Source: Streptomyces fildesensis | GTDB lineage: Bacteria; Actinomycetota; Actinomycetes; Streptomycetales; Streptomycetaceae | Assembly: GCF_016107395.1 (NCBI RefSeq) | Contig: NZ_JAAIKO010000032.1 | Coordinates: 29,100 to 93,099, forward strand | Direction of reading: 5' to 3' | DNA length: 64,000 nucleotides | Part shown: positions 33,531 through 42,009 of the stretch, piece after piece | How the letters are laid out: the number at the start of each line of letters is the position of its first letter | How positions within the stretch are numbered: position 1 is the stretch's first letter | Made by a program: the position numbers and the translations under genes | Notes under the pieces: model-generated | What the model was told of the DNA's origin: nothing | The model's input: only the letters and a program-made list of their open reading frames with translations | Databases searched by the model: none

Positions 33531-34688
33531 GTGTCCGACGCTGCAAGACACACAACGGGGCGCGTGCTGATCGCCGCCGACAAGTTCAAGGGTTCGCTGA
33601 CCGCGGTGCAAGTCGCCGAGCACGTCACGGCCGGCCTGCTGCACGTGGTGCCGGGGCTGACGGTCGAGTCGCTGCCGGTCGCCGACGGCGGTGACGGCAC
33701 CGTCGACGCGGCGGTCGCGGCCGGCTTCGAGCGCCGTGAGCTCCAGGTGACCGGGCCGCTGGGCGAGCCCGTGACCGCCACGTACGCCGTACGTGACACC
33801 ACCGCCGTGGTCGAGATGGCCGAGGCCTCCGGCCTGCGGCACCTGCCGGAGGGCGTCTTCGCGCCGCTCACGGCCACCACCCACGGCACCGGCGAGCTGC
33901 TGCGCGCCGCGCTGGACGACGGTGCGCGCACCATCGTGCTCGGCGTCGGCGGCAGCGCCACCAACGACGGCGGGGCCGGCATGCTCGTCGCGCTCGGGGC
34001 CCGTCTGCTCGACGCGGACGGAGCGCCGGTCGGTCCCGGCGGCGGGGCGCTGGCCGCCCTCGCCACCGCGGACCTCTCCGGGCTCGACCCGCGGCTGGCC
34101 GACACCGAGGTGGTGCTCGCCAGCGACGTCGACAACCCGCTGCTCGGCCCGAAGGGCGCCGCGGCCGTCTACGGTCCGCAGAAGGGCGCCACCGAGCAGG
34201 ACGTGGCCACCCTCGACGCCGCCCTCGGACGGTTCGTCGAGGTGCTCACCGAGGCCCGTGGCTCCGCCGCGGCGAATGCCGCGGAGGCACCGGGCGCCGG
34301 CGCCGCGGGCGGTATCGGCTATGGAGCGCTCGTCGGACTCGACGCCGCCTTCCGGCCCGGTATCGACGTCATGCTCGACGTCCTCGGCTTCGCCGAGGCG
34401 CTGGACCGCGCCGACCTGGTGATCACCGGGGAGGGCTCGCTCGACGAGCAGACCCTGCACGGCAAGGCCCCGGTCGGCGTCGCGCAGGCCGCCCGCGCCC
34501 GCAACATCGACGTCGTCGCCGTCTGCGGCCGGCTCGCCCTGGCCCCCGGCGCTCTCGGCGGAGCCGGCATCCGCCGCGCCTACGCCCTGACCGACATCGA
34601 GCCGGACCCGGCCGTCTGCATGGCACAGGCCGGCCCCCTCCTGGAGCGCGTCGCCCAGGCCCTGGCCCGGGACTTCCTGGCGCCGTAA
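33531..34688 (+). CDS. Glycerate kinase (GckA/GlxK family)
   Basis: 385 residues; phosphorylates D-glycerate with ATP, linking glyoxylate and serine metabolism to glycolysis. Family motifs: LIAADKFKGSLTAVQVAEHV, PVADGGDGTVDAAV, GVGGSATNDGGAGM and ITGEGSLDEQTLHGKAPVGV. The length is normal. GTG 33531 is chosen because GGGGAG ends five bases upstream and the protein then aligns with the family start; ATG 33504 is the alternative. It ends at a strong terminator, so it is monocistronic. Confidence 0.9.
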   Translation: MSDAARHTTGRVLIAADKFKGSLTAVQVAEHVTAGLLHVVPGLTVESLPVADGGDGTVDAAVAAGFERRELQVTGPLGEPVTATYAVRDTTAVVEMAEASGLRHLPEGVFAPLTATTHGTGELLRAALDDGARTIVLGVGGSATNDGGAGMLVALGARLLDADGAPVGPGGGALAALATADLSGLDPRLADTEVVLASDVDNPLLGPKGAAAVYGPQKGATEQDVATLDAALGRFVEVLTEARGSAAANAAEAPGAGAAGGIGYGALVGLDAAFRPGIDVMLDVLGFAEALDRADLVITGEGSLDEQTLHGKAPVGVAQAARARNIDVVAVCGRLALAPGALGGAGIRRAYALTDIEPDPAVCMAQAGPLLERVAQALARDFLAP

Positions 34689-34699
34689 CGCAACGCGGC

Positions 34700-34732
34700 A
34701 AGGGCGGGCCGGAAAACCTCCGGCCCGCCCTT
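34700..34732 (+). terminator. Strong terminator after glycerate kinase
   Basis: Perfect 13-bp stem AAGGGCGGGCCGG / CCGGCCCGCCCTT with a 7-nt loop, 11 bases after the stop codon. Confidence 0.8.
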
Positions 34733-34790
34733 ACTGCTGTCCGCCCCTCAGCCGCGCAGCTGGACGGCGGAGAACCATGGGCGAGGAACG

Positions 34791-34825
34791 CGAAGGGCCC
34801 CGGGCGGATCGCCCGGGGCCCTTCG
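34791..34825 (-). terminator. Strong terminator after pssA
   Basis: Perfect 16-bp stem CGAAGGGCCCCGGGCG with its complement at 34810-34825 and a 3-nt loop, 31 bases beyond the pssA stop on the minus strand. With the glycerate kinase hairpin it forms a back-to-back pair between convergent genes. Confidence 0.8.
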
Positions 34826-34856
34826 TTGCTGTGCCGCGCGCTCGGCGGCGGCGCCG

Positions 34857-35699
34857 TCACTGCTCGGCGCGTGCCTCACGGCGGTTGTTACGGAACGTGT
34901 TCACCCGTCGCGTGGTCGCGAAGAGCGGGATGACCGCCGCGGCGACGATCTGGAGCGCCGCACCGGTCTGGAGCAGCAGGTGCCCGCCCGGTACGTCCAG
35001 CGTCCAGGCCGCGAGGCAGCCCATGCTGATGAAGATCCAGGCCAGCGTGATCAGCGCGAGCCGACCGCGGGGCTTGGGGTACTCGACGCGGCTCATCATC
35101 AGCCATGCCACACCCACGATCGCCAGCAGCGTCGGGATGAACGGCAGCTCCAGCAGGACGACGGAGACGACCGTCATCGCGCCGAAGGGGCTCGGCATGC
35201 CCTGGAAGACCCCGTCCCGCACCGTGGTGCAGGAGAAGCGCGCGAGTCTGAGGACCACGGCGAGCAGCACCACGACGGCGGCCACCGCCGAGACCCGGCC
35301 GTGCGCGTCGTCCGCGACCAGCCCCCACACCACCACGAAATACGCTGGCGCGAGGCCGAAGCTGATCAGGTCGGACAGGTTGTCGAGCTCCGCCCCCATC
35401 GCCGAGCTGCGGAGCTTGCGCGCCACCAGCCCGTCCAGGAGGTCGAAGACGGACGCCATCAGCATGAGGGTCACGGCCGTCGCGGCGTTGTGCCGCGCCA
35501 TGCCGCCGTCGGCGGTGCCCATGAGGTGCGGCACCAGCACTCCGGTGGTCGTGAAGTACACGGCCATGAATCCGCAGATGGCGTTACCGAGAGTGAGGGT
35601 GTCCGCGATGGAGAGCCGGGTCGAGAGTGGGAGGTCGTCGACCTCTTCCTCCAGCTCGGTCACCCAGGGGGCCTGTGTGTCGGGATCAATCACGGTCAA
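34857..35699 (-). CDS. pssA: CDP-diacylglycerol--serine O-phosphatidyltransferase
   Basis: 280-residue membrane enzyme that makes phosphatidylserine from CDP-diacylglycerol and serine. The CDP-alcohol phosphotransferase signature is present at about residues 100-125 (DLLDGLVARKLRSSAMGAELDNLSDLISFG), with the DG, AR, G and D-x3-D spacing intact, and about seven or eight helices follow. It starts at TTG 35699 or GTG 35693, overlapping the psd stop, so pssA and psd are coupled and together give phosphatidylethanolamine. Confidence 0.92.
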   Translation of the reverse strand: MTVIDPDTQAPWVTELEEEVDDLPLSTRLSIADTLTLGNAICGFMAVYFTTTGVLVPHLMGTADGGMARHNAATAVTLMLMASVFDLLDGLVARKLRSSAMGAELDNLSDLISFGLAPAYFVVVWGLVADDAHGRVSAVAAVVVLLAVVLRLARFSCTTVRDGVFQGMPSPFGAMTVVSVVLLELPFIPTLLAIVGVAWLMMSRVEYPKPRGRLALITLAWIFISMGCLAAWTLDVPGGHLLLQTGAALQIVAAAVIPLFATTRRVNTFRNNRREARAEQ

Positions 35700-36333
35700 G
35701 ACGAGTCACCCCAGCCATGGTGGTCTGGCCGACCTCGACATCGGGCAGGACGCCCTCCGGGAGGTAGATGTCGACGCGGGAGCCGAAGCGGATCAGACCG
35801 ATGCGCTCGCCCTGCTCGACCTTGGTGCCCGAGGGCACGTAAGGAACGATGCGGCGGGCCACAGCGCCGGCGATCTGCACCATCTCGATGTCGCCGAGTT
35901 CGGTGTCGAAGTGCCAGACAACGCGTTCGTTGTTCTCGCTCTCCTTGTTGAACGCCGGAACGAATCCGCCGGGGATGTGCTCCACGGAGGTGACGGTGCC
36001 CGCGAGCGGTGCGCGGTTCACATGGACGTTCAGTGGGCTCATGAAGATCGCGACGCGGGTGCGCCCGTCCTTCCACGGCATGATGCTCTGCACCACGCCG
36101 TCGGCCGGTGAGATCACCCGGCCCTGAGCGATCTCTCGCTCAGGGTCACGGAAGAACCACAGCATGCCCGCCGCCAGGGCGGTGGTGGGTACGGCCACGG
36201 TCGCCCAGCGCCCGGAGCGGCGGGCGCGGGTAAGGCTGACCGCCGCGGCGGCGACGGTCGGGAGGAGCCACGGCGACGCTCCGCGCGCGAGGCGGACCCG
36301 GCCGCGAGGTGCAGAGGAATGGCTGTGGGGCAT
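35686..36333 (-). CDS. psd: Phosphatidylserine decarboxylase
   Basis: 215-residue proenzyme that decarboxylates phosphatidylserine to phosphatidylethanolamine at the membrane. One or two N-terminal helices lie at about residues 22-60, followed by VISPADGVVQ, IFMSPLNVHVNRAP and the self-cleavage motif FGSRVD, with Ser185 predicted to become the pyruvoyl group. The short form and FGSR (not LGST) motif are usual in actinomycetes. It is transcribed before pssA and is the first gene of that pair. ATG 36333 gives a family-typical length. Confidence 0.92.
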   Translation of the reverse strand: MPHSHSSAPRGRVRLARGASPWLLPTVAAAAVSLTRARRSGRWATVAVPTTALAAGMLWFFRDPEREIAQGRVISPADGVVQSIMPWKDGRTRVAIFMSPLNVHVNRAPLAGTVTSVEHIPGGFVPAFNKESENNERVVWHFDTELGDIEMVQIAGAVARRIVPYVPSGTKVEQGERIGLIRFGSRVDIYLPEGVLPDVEVGQTTMAGVTRLDRD

Positions 36334-36386
36334 GGAAGACCTTCGTAGCGGAGGGTGCCGCAAGATGGTTCTGGGGACGGCGGCTT

Positions 36387-36399
36387 TACCAAGATGGTA
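36387..36399. promoter_or_regulatory. Palindrome in the psd-pssA promoter region
   Basis: TACCA-AGA-TGGTA is a perfect inverted repeat 54 bases upstream of psd. Its CAAGATGGT half recurs at 36361-36369. On the minus strand TTGCCG, a 17-bp spacer and GATACC form a possible promoter whose -10 touches the palindrome, so the site could be an operator for phospholipid synthesis. Confidence 0.45.
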
Positions 36400-36479
36400 T
36401 CGGTTGCCACCCACAACTCGGCAAGCGCGAGGGCGAGTCGATGGCCGGTAAGCGATGACTCGGTGTGACCTTCACCTCG

Positions 36480-36496
36480 GATATATCGCTTATATC
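36480..36496. promoter_or_regulatory. AT-rich 17-bp palindrome between acd and psd
   Basis: GATATA-TCGCT-TATATC is a perfect inverted repeat in an otherwise very G+C-rich region, eight bases beyond the acyl-CoA dehydrogenase stop and 147 bases upstream of psd. It lacks the stability of a terminator and looks more like a protein-binding site. Confidence 0.45.
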
Positions 36497-36503
36497 AGGA
36501 CAT

Positions 36504-37724
36504 TTAACCCTGGATACGATACTCCTCCAGGAGCCTGCGGCCAATGATCATTTTCTGGATCTCAGCGGTTCCTTCACCAATGAGGAGCATCGGGGCCTCC
36601 CGGTAGAGCCGCTCGATCTCGTACTCCTTGGAGAAGCCGTACCCGCCGTGGATGCGGAAGGCGTCCTCCACGACCTCCTTGCAGTACTCCGAGGCCAGGT
36701 ACTTCGCCATGCCGGCCTCGAGGTCGTTGCGGTGCCCTGAGTCCTTCTTGCGGGCCGCGTTGACCATCATCGCGTGCGCGGCCTCGACCTTGGTCGCCAT
36801 CTCGGCGAGCTTGAAGGAGATCGCCTGGTGCTCGATGATCGGCTTGCCGAAGGTGTGGCGTTGTTGCGCGTAGGAGATCCCGAGTTCGAACGCGCGCTGT
36901 GCGACTCCGCAGCCGCGCGCCGCCACATTGACCCGGCCGACCTCGACGCCGTCCATCATCTGATAGAAGCCACGACCGCTCTGACCTCCGAGAACGCGGT
37001 TCGACGGGATCCTGACGTCCTCCAGGATCATCTCCGTCGTGTCGACGCCCTTGTAGCCCATCTTCTCGATTTTGCCGGGCACGGTGAGGCCCGGAACCGT
37101 CGGATTCGGACCGAAGCCCGGCTCCTTCTCGATGAGGAAGGTCGTCATCGACTTGTGCGGCTTGGCCGCCGCTTCCTCCGGGGACAGGCCCTCGTCGGTC
37201 TTGCAGAGCACGGCCACCAGGTTGGACGAACCGCCGTTCGTCAGCCACATCTTCTGGCCGTTGATGACGTAGTCGTCGCCGTCCCTGACGCCCTTGGTGC
37301 GGATCGCGGACACATCGGAACCCATGCCGGGCTCCGACATCGAGAACGCGCCACGCACCTCACCGGCCGCCATCCGGGGCAGGAAGTACTCCTTCTGCTC
37401 CTGCGTTCCGTGCTGCTTGAGCATGTAGGCGACGATGAAGTGAGTGTTGATAATTCCGGAAACACTCATCCATCCCCGGGCAATCTCCTCGACCGTGAGG
37501 GCGTATGTGAGAAGAGACTCACCAAGACCCCCGTACTCCTCGGGAATCATCAGCCCGAAGATGCCAAGTTCCTTGAGGCCCTCAACGATTTCGGTGGGGT
37601 ACTCGTCGCGGTGTTCCAGCTCCGTCGCGACCGGCAGGATCTCCTTGTCCACGAAGCTGCGGACCGTGGAGAGGATCTCCCGCTGGACGTCGGTCAGCCC
37701 GTCGGTGTGAGCAAGACGCGTCAT
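36504..37724 (-). CDS. Acyl-CoA dehydrogenase, probable methylsuccinyl-CoA dehydrogenase
   Basis: 406-residue flavoenzyme. Acyl-CoA dehydrogenase landmarks are LMIPEEYGGLGESLLTYALTVEEIARG, SEPGMGSDVSAI, KMWLTNGG and the C-terminal RIHGGYGFSKEYEIERLYREAP ... GEGTAEIQ. As the last gene of the ccr-ecm-maoC-acd operon it is best read as the (2S)-methylsuccinyl-CoA dehydrogenase of the ethylmalonyl-CoA pathway (Mcd role), converting methylsuccinyl-CoA to mesaconyl-CoA. That role rests on context. Start is ATG with GGAG a few bases upstream, one base after the maoC stop. Confidence 0.85.
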   Translation of the reverse strand: MTRLAHTDGLTDVQREILSTVRSFVDKEILPVATELEHRDEYPTEIVEGLKELGIFGLMIPEEYGGLGESLLTYALTVEEIARGWMSVSGIINTHFIVAYMLKQHGTQEQKEYFLPRMAAGEVRGAFSMSEPGMGSDVSAIRTKGVRDGDDYVINGQKMWLTNGGSSNLVAVLCKTDEGLSPEEAAAKPHKSMTTFLIEKEPGFGPNPTVPGLTVPGKIEKMGYKGVDTTEMILEDVRIPSNRVLGGQSGRGFYQMMDGVEVGRVNVAARGCGVAQRAFELGISYAQQRHTFGKPIIEHQAISFKLAEMATKVEAAHAMMVNAARKKDSGHRNDLEAGMAKYLASEYCKEVVEDAFRIHGGYGFSKEYEIERLYREAPMLLIGEGTAEIQKMIIGRRLLEEYRIQG

Positions 37725-37725
37725 G

Positions 37726-38238
37726 TCACTTCTCCTGCAGCTCGGGGCGGCCGGGCTGCTCGCCGCCGCGTTCCTTGATGTACGTGGCGGTGGGGACCAT
37801 GACCTTGCGGCGGAAGACGCACACCATGGTGCCGTCCTGCTTGTAGCCCTTGGTCTCGACGTGGACGATGCCGCGGTCGTCCTTCGACTTGGACGGCCAC
37901 TTGTCCAGGACGGTGGTCTGCCCGTAGATGGTGTCGCCGTGGAACGTCGGTGCCACGTGCTTGAGCGACTCGACCTCCAGGTTGGCGATCGCCTTGCCCG
38001 ACACGTCCGGCACGGACATGCCCAGCAGCAGGGAGTAGATGTAGTTCCCCACCACGACGTTCTTGCCGAAGTCGGTGGTGTTCTCGGCGTAGTTCGCGTC
38101 CATGTGGAGCGGGTGGTGGTTCATCGTGAGGAGGCAGAAGAGATGGTCGTCGTACTCGGTGACCGTCTTTCCGGGCCAGTGCTTGTAGACAGCACCGACC
38201 TCGAACTCTTCGTAAGTGCGACCGAACTGCACCGTCAT
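37726..38238 (-). CDS. MaoC-type hotdog hydratase, probable mesaconyl-CoA hydratase
   Basis: 170-residue single-hotdog protein. The (R)-hydratase segment DDHLFCLLTMNHHPLHMD contains the Asp and His expected for hydration, followed by GKNVVVGNYIYSLLLGMS. In the operon it should hydrate mesaconyl-CoA to beta-methylmalyl-CoA (Mch role). It is half the size of the double-hotdog proteobacterial Mch, so it probably works as a dimer. ATG overlaps the ecm stop by four bases. Confidence 0.82.
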   Translation of the reverse strand: MTVQFGRTYEEFEVGAVYKHWPGKTVTEYDDHLFCLLTMNHHPLHMDANYAENTTDFGKNVVVGNYIYSLLLGMSVPDVSGKAIANLEVESLKHVAPTFHGDTIYGQTTVLDKWPSKSKDDRGIVHVETKGYKQDGTMVCVFRRKVMVPTATYIKERGGEQPGRPELQEK

Positions 38239-40232
38239 ACCTCCAACTTGTTCGCGAGCCGGATCTCGTCCACGATCCGCCCGATGATCTCAGTGATACC
38301 GAAGTCCTTCGGGGTGAACACCGCCGCCACCCCGGCGGCCCGCAGCGCCGCCGCGTCCGCCGGGGGGATGATCCCGCCGGCGATCACCGGTACGTCGTCC
38401 ACCCCGGCCCTGCGGAGCCGGTCCAGCACGTCCGGCACGAGTGCCGCGTGCGAACCGGACAGGATCGACAGGCCCACGCAGTGCACATCCTCGGCCACGG
38501 CCGCGGACACGATCTGCTCGGGGGTGAGCCGGATGCCCTGGTAGACCACCTCGAAGCCCGCGTCGCGGGCCCGTACGGCGATCTGCTCGGCGCCGTTGGA
38601 GTGCCCGTCGAGACCCGGCTTGCCGACCAGCAGCCGGAGCTTGCCGCTGCCGAGTTCGGCGGCGGTCGCGGCGACCTTGCGGCGGACCTCGGCCAGCGGG
38701 GTGCCCGCCTCGGCGGTGACCGCCACCGGGGCGCTGCTGACGCCCGTGGGGGCGCGGAACTCGCCGAAGACGTCCCGCAGCGCCCAGGACCACTCGCCGG
38801 TCGTGACACCGGCGCGTACGCAGGCCAGTGTCGCGGCCATCAGGTTCTCACTGCCCGCCGCCGCGGCTTTCAGCGCCGCCACCGACTCCTGGGCGCGCTG
38901 CTCGTCGCGGTTGTCCCGCCAGGTGTGCAGCGCGCTCACGACGCGCGCCTCGTTGGCCGGGTCGACGGTCATGATGGCGGTGTCGAGGTCCGCGGTGAGC
39001 GGGCTGGGCTCGGTGCCCTGGTACGAGTTGACCCCGACGATCTTCTCCTCGCCCGACTCGATGCGGGCGCGCCGCTCGGCGTGCGAGGAGACGAGCGCCG
39101 ACTTCAGATAGCCGGACTCGACGGCGGCCATGGCGCCGCCCATCTTCTCGATGCGCTCCATCTCGGCCGTCACCAGCTCCATGAGCTCGGTGACCTTGGC
39201 CTCGATGACATGGCTGCCGTCGAAGATGTCCTCGTACTCCAGCAGGTCGCTCTCATGGGCGAGCACCTGCTGGATGCGCAGGCTCCACTGCTGGTCCCAG
39301 GGCCGGGGCAGACCCAGCGCCTCGTTCCAGGCGGGAAGTTGCACGGCGCGGGCGCGGGCGTCCTTGGAGAGGGTGACGGCCAGCATCTCCAGGACGATGC
39401 GCTGGACGTTGTTCTCCGGCTGGGCCTCGGTCAGCCCCAGCGAGTTGACCTGCACGCCGTAGCGGAACCGGCGCTGCTTGGCGTCCTCGATGCCGTAGCG
39501 CTCCCGGGTGACGGTGTCCCAGAGCCGGCCGAAGGCCCGCATCTTGCACATTTCCTCGATGAAGCGGACACCCGCGTTCACGAAGAAGGAGATCCGGGCC
39601 ACCACCTCGCCCCGGCGGTCCTCCGGGATCTGCCCGGAGGCGAACACCGCGTCCAGGACGGCGATCGCGGTGGACATCGCGAAGGCGATCTCCTGGACCG
39701 GTGTGGCCCCGGCCTCCTGCAGGTGGTAGCTGCAGATGTTGATCGGGTTCCACTTGGGGATGTTGTTGACCGTGTACGTGATCATGTCGGTGGTCAGCCG
39801 CAGGGAGGGGCCGGGCGGGAAGACGTGCGTCCCGCGCGACAGGTACTCCTTGACGATGTCGTTCTGCGTCGTCCCCTGGAGCTTGGTGATGTCCGCGCCC
39901 TGCTCCTCGGCGACCACCTGATACATCGCCAGCAGCCACATGGCGGTGGCGTTGATGGTCATCGAGGTGTTCATCCCCTCCAGGGGGATGTCCTGGAAGA
40001 GCCGACGCATGTCACCGATGTGCGAGACCGGGACGCCGACCCGGCCGACCTCGCCGCGGGCGAGGATGTGGTCGGGGTCGTACCCGGTCTGGGTCGGCAG
40101 GTCGAACGCGACGGACAGGCCGGTCTGCCCCTTCGCGAGGTTGTTCTTGTACAGCTCGTTGGACGCCTCGGCGGTGGAGTGGCCGGCGTACGTCCGCATG
40201 AGCCACGGACGGTCTTTTTCGCGTCGCGGCAT
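38235..40232 (-). CDS. ecm: Ethylmalonyl-CoA mutase (B12-dependent, MeaA-like)
   Basis: 665-residue adenosylcobalamin mutase fusing catalytic and B12-binding domains. The N-terminal TIM barrel shows RTYAGHSTAEASNELYK and FDLPTQTGYDPD; the C-terminal cobalamin domain carries the base-off motif DGHSNG followed by GLSILSGSHAALVPDVLDRL. MeaA-type proteins are about this length, whereas true methylmalonyl-CoA mutase large subunits are longer and start differently. Position next to ccr indicates conversion of ethylmalonyl-CoA to methylsuccinyl-CoA. It overlaps the ccr stop by one base and maoC by four. Confidence 0.9.
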   Translation of the reverse strand: MPRREKDRPWLMRTYAGHSTAEASNELYKNNLAKGQTGLSVAFDLPTQTGYDPDHILARGEVGRVGVPVSHIGDMRRLFQDIPLEGMNTSMTINATAMWLLAMYQVVAEEQGADITKLQGTTQNDIVKEYLSRGTHVFPPGPSLRLTTDMITYTVNNIPKWNPINICSYHLQEAGATPVQEIAFAMSTAIAVLDAVFASGQIPEDRRGEVVARISFFVNAGVRFIEEMCKMRAFGRLWDTVTRERYGIEDAKQRRFRYGVQVNSLGLTEAQPENNVQRIVLEMLAVTLSKDARARAVQLPAWNEALGLPRPWDQQWSLRIQQVLAHESDLLEYEDIFDGSHVIEAKVTELMELVTAEMERIEKMGGAMAAVESGYLKSALVSSHAERRARIESGEEKIVGVNSYQGTEPSPLTADLDTAIMTVDPANEARVVSALHTWRDNRDEQRAQESVAALKAAAAGSENLMAATLACVRAGVTTGEWSWALRDVFGEFRAPTGVSSAPVAVTAEAGTPLAEVRRKVAATAAELGSGKLRLLVGKPGLDGHSNGAEQIAVRARDAGFEVVYQGIRLTPEQIVSAAVAEDVHCVGLSILSGSHAALVPDVLDRLRRAGVDDVPVIAGGIIPPADAAALRAAGVAAVFTPKDFGITEIIGRIVDEIRLANKLEV

Positions 40233-41587
40233 CAGACGTTCCGGAAGCGGTTGATCGCCGGCAGGTGCTGTGCCCGCATTTCGTGGTCGGTGACGCCGAG
40301 ACCCTCCTGCGGGGCCAGCGCCAGGACGCCGACCTTGCCCTGGTGCAGGTTGCGGTGCACGTCGAACGCGGCCTGGCCGGTCTCCTCCAGGGAGTACGTC
40401 TTCGACAGCGTCGGGTGGATCTTGCCCTTGGCGACCAGCCGGTTGGCCTCCCAGGCCTCGCGATAGTTCGCGAAGTGCGAGCCGACGATCTTCTTGAGCG
40501 ACATCCACAGGTAGCGGTTGTCGTACTCGTGCATGTAGCCCGAGGTCGAGGCGCAGGTGGTGATGGTGCCGCCCTTGCGCGTGACGTAGACGCTGGCGCC
40601 GAAGGTCTCCCGGCCGGGGTGCTCGAAGACGATGTCGATGTCCTCGCCGCCGGTCAGCTCGCGGATGCGCTTGCCGAAGCGCTTCCACTCCTTGGGGTCC
40701 TGGGTGTGCTCGTCCTTCCAGAATTTGTAGCCCTCGGCGCTGCGGTCGATGATCGCGGTCGCGCCCATCGAGCGGCAGATGTCCGCCTTCTGCTCACTGG
40801 AGACCACGCAGATCGGGTTGGCGCCGCCGGCCAGCGCGAACTGGGTGGCGTACGAGCCGAGTCCGCCGGACGCGCCCCAGATGAGGACGTTGTCGCCCTG
40901 CTTCATGTCGGCGCCGTTGCGGGACACCAGCTGGCGGTAGGCGGTGGAGTTCACCAGGCCGGGAGCGGCGGCCTCCTCCCAGCTGAGGTGCGCGGGCTTG
41001 GGCATCAGCTGGTTGGACTTGACGAGCGCGATCTCGGCGAGACCGCCGAAGTTGGTCTCGAAGCCCCAGATGCGCTGCTCGGGGTCGAGCATCGTGTCGT
41101 TGTGGCCGTCGGAGGACTCCAGCTCGACGGAGAGGCAGTGCGCCACGACCTTGTCGCCGGGGTGCCAGGCGTTGACGCCGGGTCCGGTGCGCAGGACGAC
41201 GCCCGCGAGGTCGGAGCCGATCACGTGGTAGGGCAGGTCGTGCCGCTTGCTGAGCGGCGAGAGCTTCCCGTACCGCTCCAGGAACGAGAACGTGGAGACC
41301 GGCTCGAAGATCGAGGTCCACACGGAGTTGTAGTTGACCGAGCTGGCCATGACGGCGACAAGGGCCTCACCGGGACCGAGTTCGGGGACCGGCACATCGT
41401 CCAGGTGCAGGGACTTGCGCGGGTCCTTGTCACGGCTGTCGAGGCCGGCGAACATCTCGGCCTCGTCCTTGTGGACGGTGATGGCGCGGTACGACTCGGG
41501 CAGCGGCAGGGCCGCGAAGTCGGCGGCCGAGCGGTCCGAGTTGTCCGAGCTGTCCGACGCGAGAATCGCGTCCAGAATTTCCTTCAC
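40232..41587 (-). CDS. ccr: Crotonyl-CoA carboxylase/reductase
   Basis: 451-residue NADPH-dependent enzyme of the medium-chain reductase family that carboxylates crotonyl-CoA reductively to ethylmalonyl-CoA, supplying the pathway and polyketide extender units. It has the Ccr pattern VNYNSVW, RIWGFETNFGGLAE, VLIWGASGGLGSYATQFALAGG and GSHFANYREAW. By offset from the studied Kitasatospora enzyme, Asn87, Phe176, Glu177 and His371 correspond to its four CO2-binding residues. Start is GTG with GGAGG six bases upstream. First gene of the operon, behind a long regulatory leader. Confidence 0.95.
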   Translation of the reverse strand: MKEILDAILASDSSDNSDRSAADFAALPLPESYRAITVHKDEAEMFAGLDSRDKDPRKSLHLDDVPVPELGPGEALVAVMASSVNYNSVWTSIFEPVSTFSFLERYGKLSPLSKRHDLPYHVIGSDLAGVVLRTGPGVNAWHPGDKVVAHCLSVELESSDGHNDTMLDPEQRIWGFETNFGGLAEIALVKSNQLMPKPAHLSWEEAAAPGLVNSTAYRQLVSRNGADMKQGDNVLIWGASGGLGSYATQFALAGGANPICVVSSEQKADICRSMGATAIIDRSAEGYKFWKDEHTQDPKEWKRFGKRIRELTGGEDIDIVFEHPGRETFGASVYVTRKGGTITTCASTSGYMHEYDNRYLWMSLKKIVGSHFANYREAWEANRLVAKGKIHPTLSKTYSLEETGQAAFDVHRNLHQGKVGVLALAPQEGLGVTDHEMRAQHLPAINRFRNV

Positions 41588-41943
41588 GGGGTGCCTCCGG
41601 CGAAGCGCGACGTAGATACGTTTGAGGGAACGTCGGCGAGGGCTGACGGGTGACTGGTGCCGTCGGTTCGGCGGGGGTACTGCTCCCGTGACGGTCGCAC
41701 GGGTGGAACCGGTGCGCGCGGTGGCGCGGTGGTTCCCCCGGACGGGATCCGGGGGTGCCTGTGACGCAGGCGTCCGGGCCTTTGGGGACAGACGGCGTGC
41801 GTGGGATAAACGTGCCGCCCGCCCGGACACTCCCCCAGCTACCGCTGGGAGGTGCCCCCAACGTTATGGCACGGGGTGCCACTCGTAAAGACACTGCGTG
41901 CCAACAATTTCTCTCAAGTGTCATCCCGGCGCCACAAACGAGC
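41588..41943 (-). promoter_or_regulatory. ccr upstream region: ACGT cores, stem-loop and palindrome
   Basis: This 356-base stretch has no gene. From the ccr start outward it holds the palindrome ACGTA-GA-TACGT (41610-41621) and a third ACGT at 41630-41633; a hairpin with 8-bp arms CCCCCGGA / TCCGGGGG (41735-41755); a dispersed-type repeat (41831-41860); and the perfect palindrome TGGCAC-GGG-GTGCCA (41867-41881). On the minus strand TTACGA, a 16-bp spacer and TAACGT near 41863-41890 could be a distal promoter, giving a leader of about 270 bases. Confidence 0.5.
41831..41860. repeat. Streptomyces-type intergenic repeat (C-rich stem-loop)
   Basis: TCCCCCAGCTACCGCTGGGA followed by GGTGCCCCCA resembles a short palindromic element that recurs between genes in many Streptomyces genomes. 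CCCAGC pairs with GCTGGG around TACC. One copy was noticed in this window. Recognition is from memory of such genomes. Confidence 0.5.
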
Positions 41944-41980
41944 AACAGCGGCCGCCCGGATCACCCGGACGGCCGCTGTT
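41944..41980 (-). terminator. Terminator after the tetR gene
   Basis: AACAGCGGCCG / CGGCCGCTGTT, 11-bp perfect arms extended by CCGG pairing after one mismatch, 30 bases beyond the tetR stop on the minus strand. It separates the hbd-tetR unit from the ccr promoter region. Confidence 0.75.
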
Positions 41981-42009
41981 CCCTACCTCTGCGGGGGCTC
42001 GGCGGGCGG

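Noticed and set aside
34777..34856. Short plus-strand reading frame between glycerate kinase and pssA
   Set aside because: It translates the 16-bp terminator stem and then antisense pssA; not a gene.
38448..40466. A 672-codon plus-strand frame opposite ecm
   Set aside because: Shadow of the mutase; no start signal or conserved motif.
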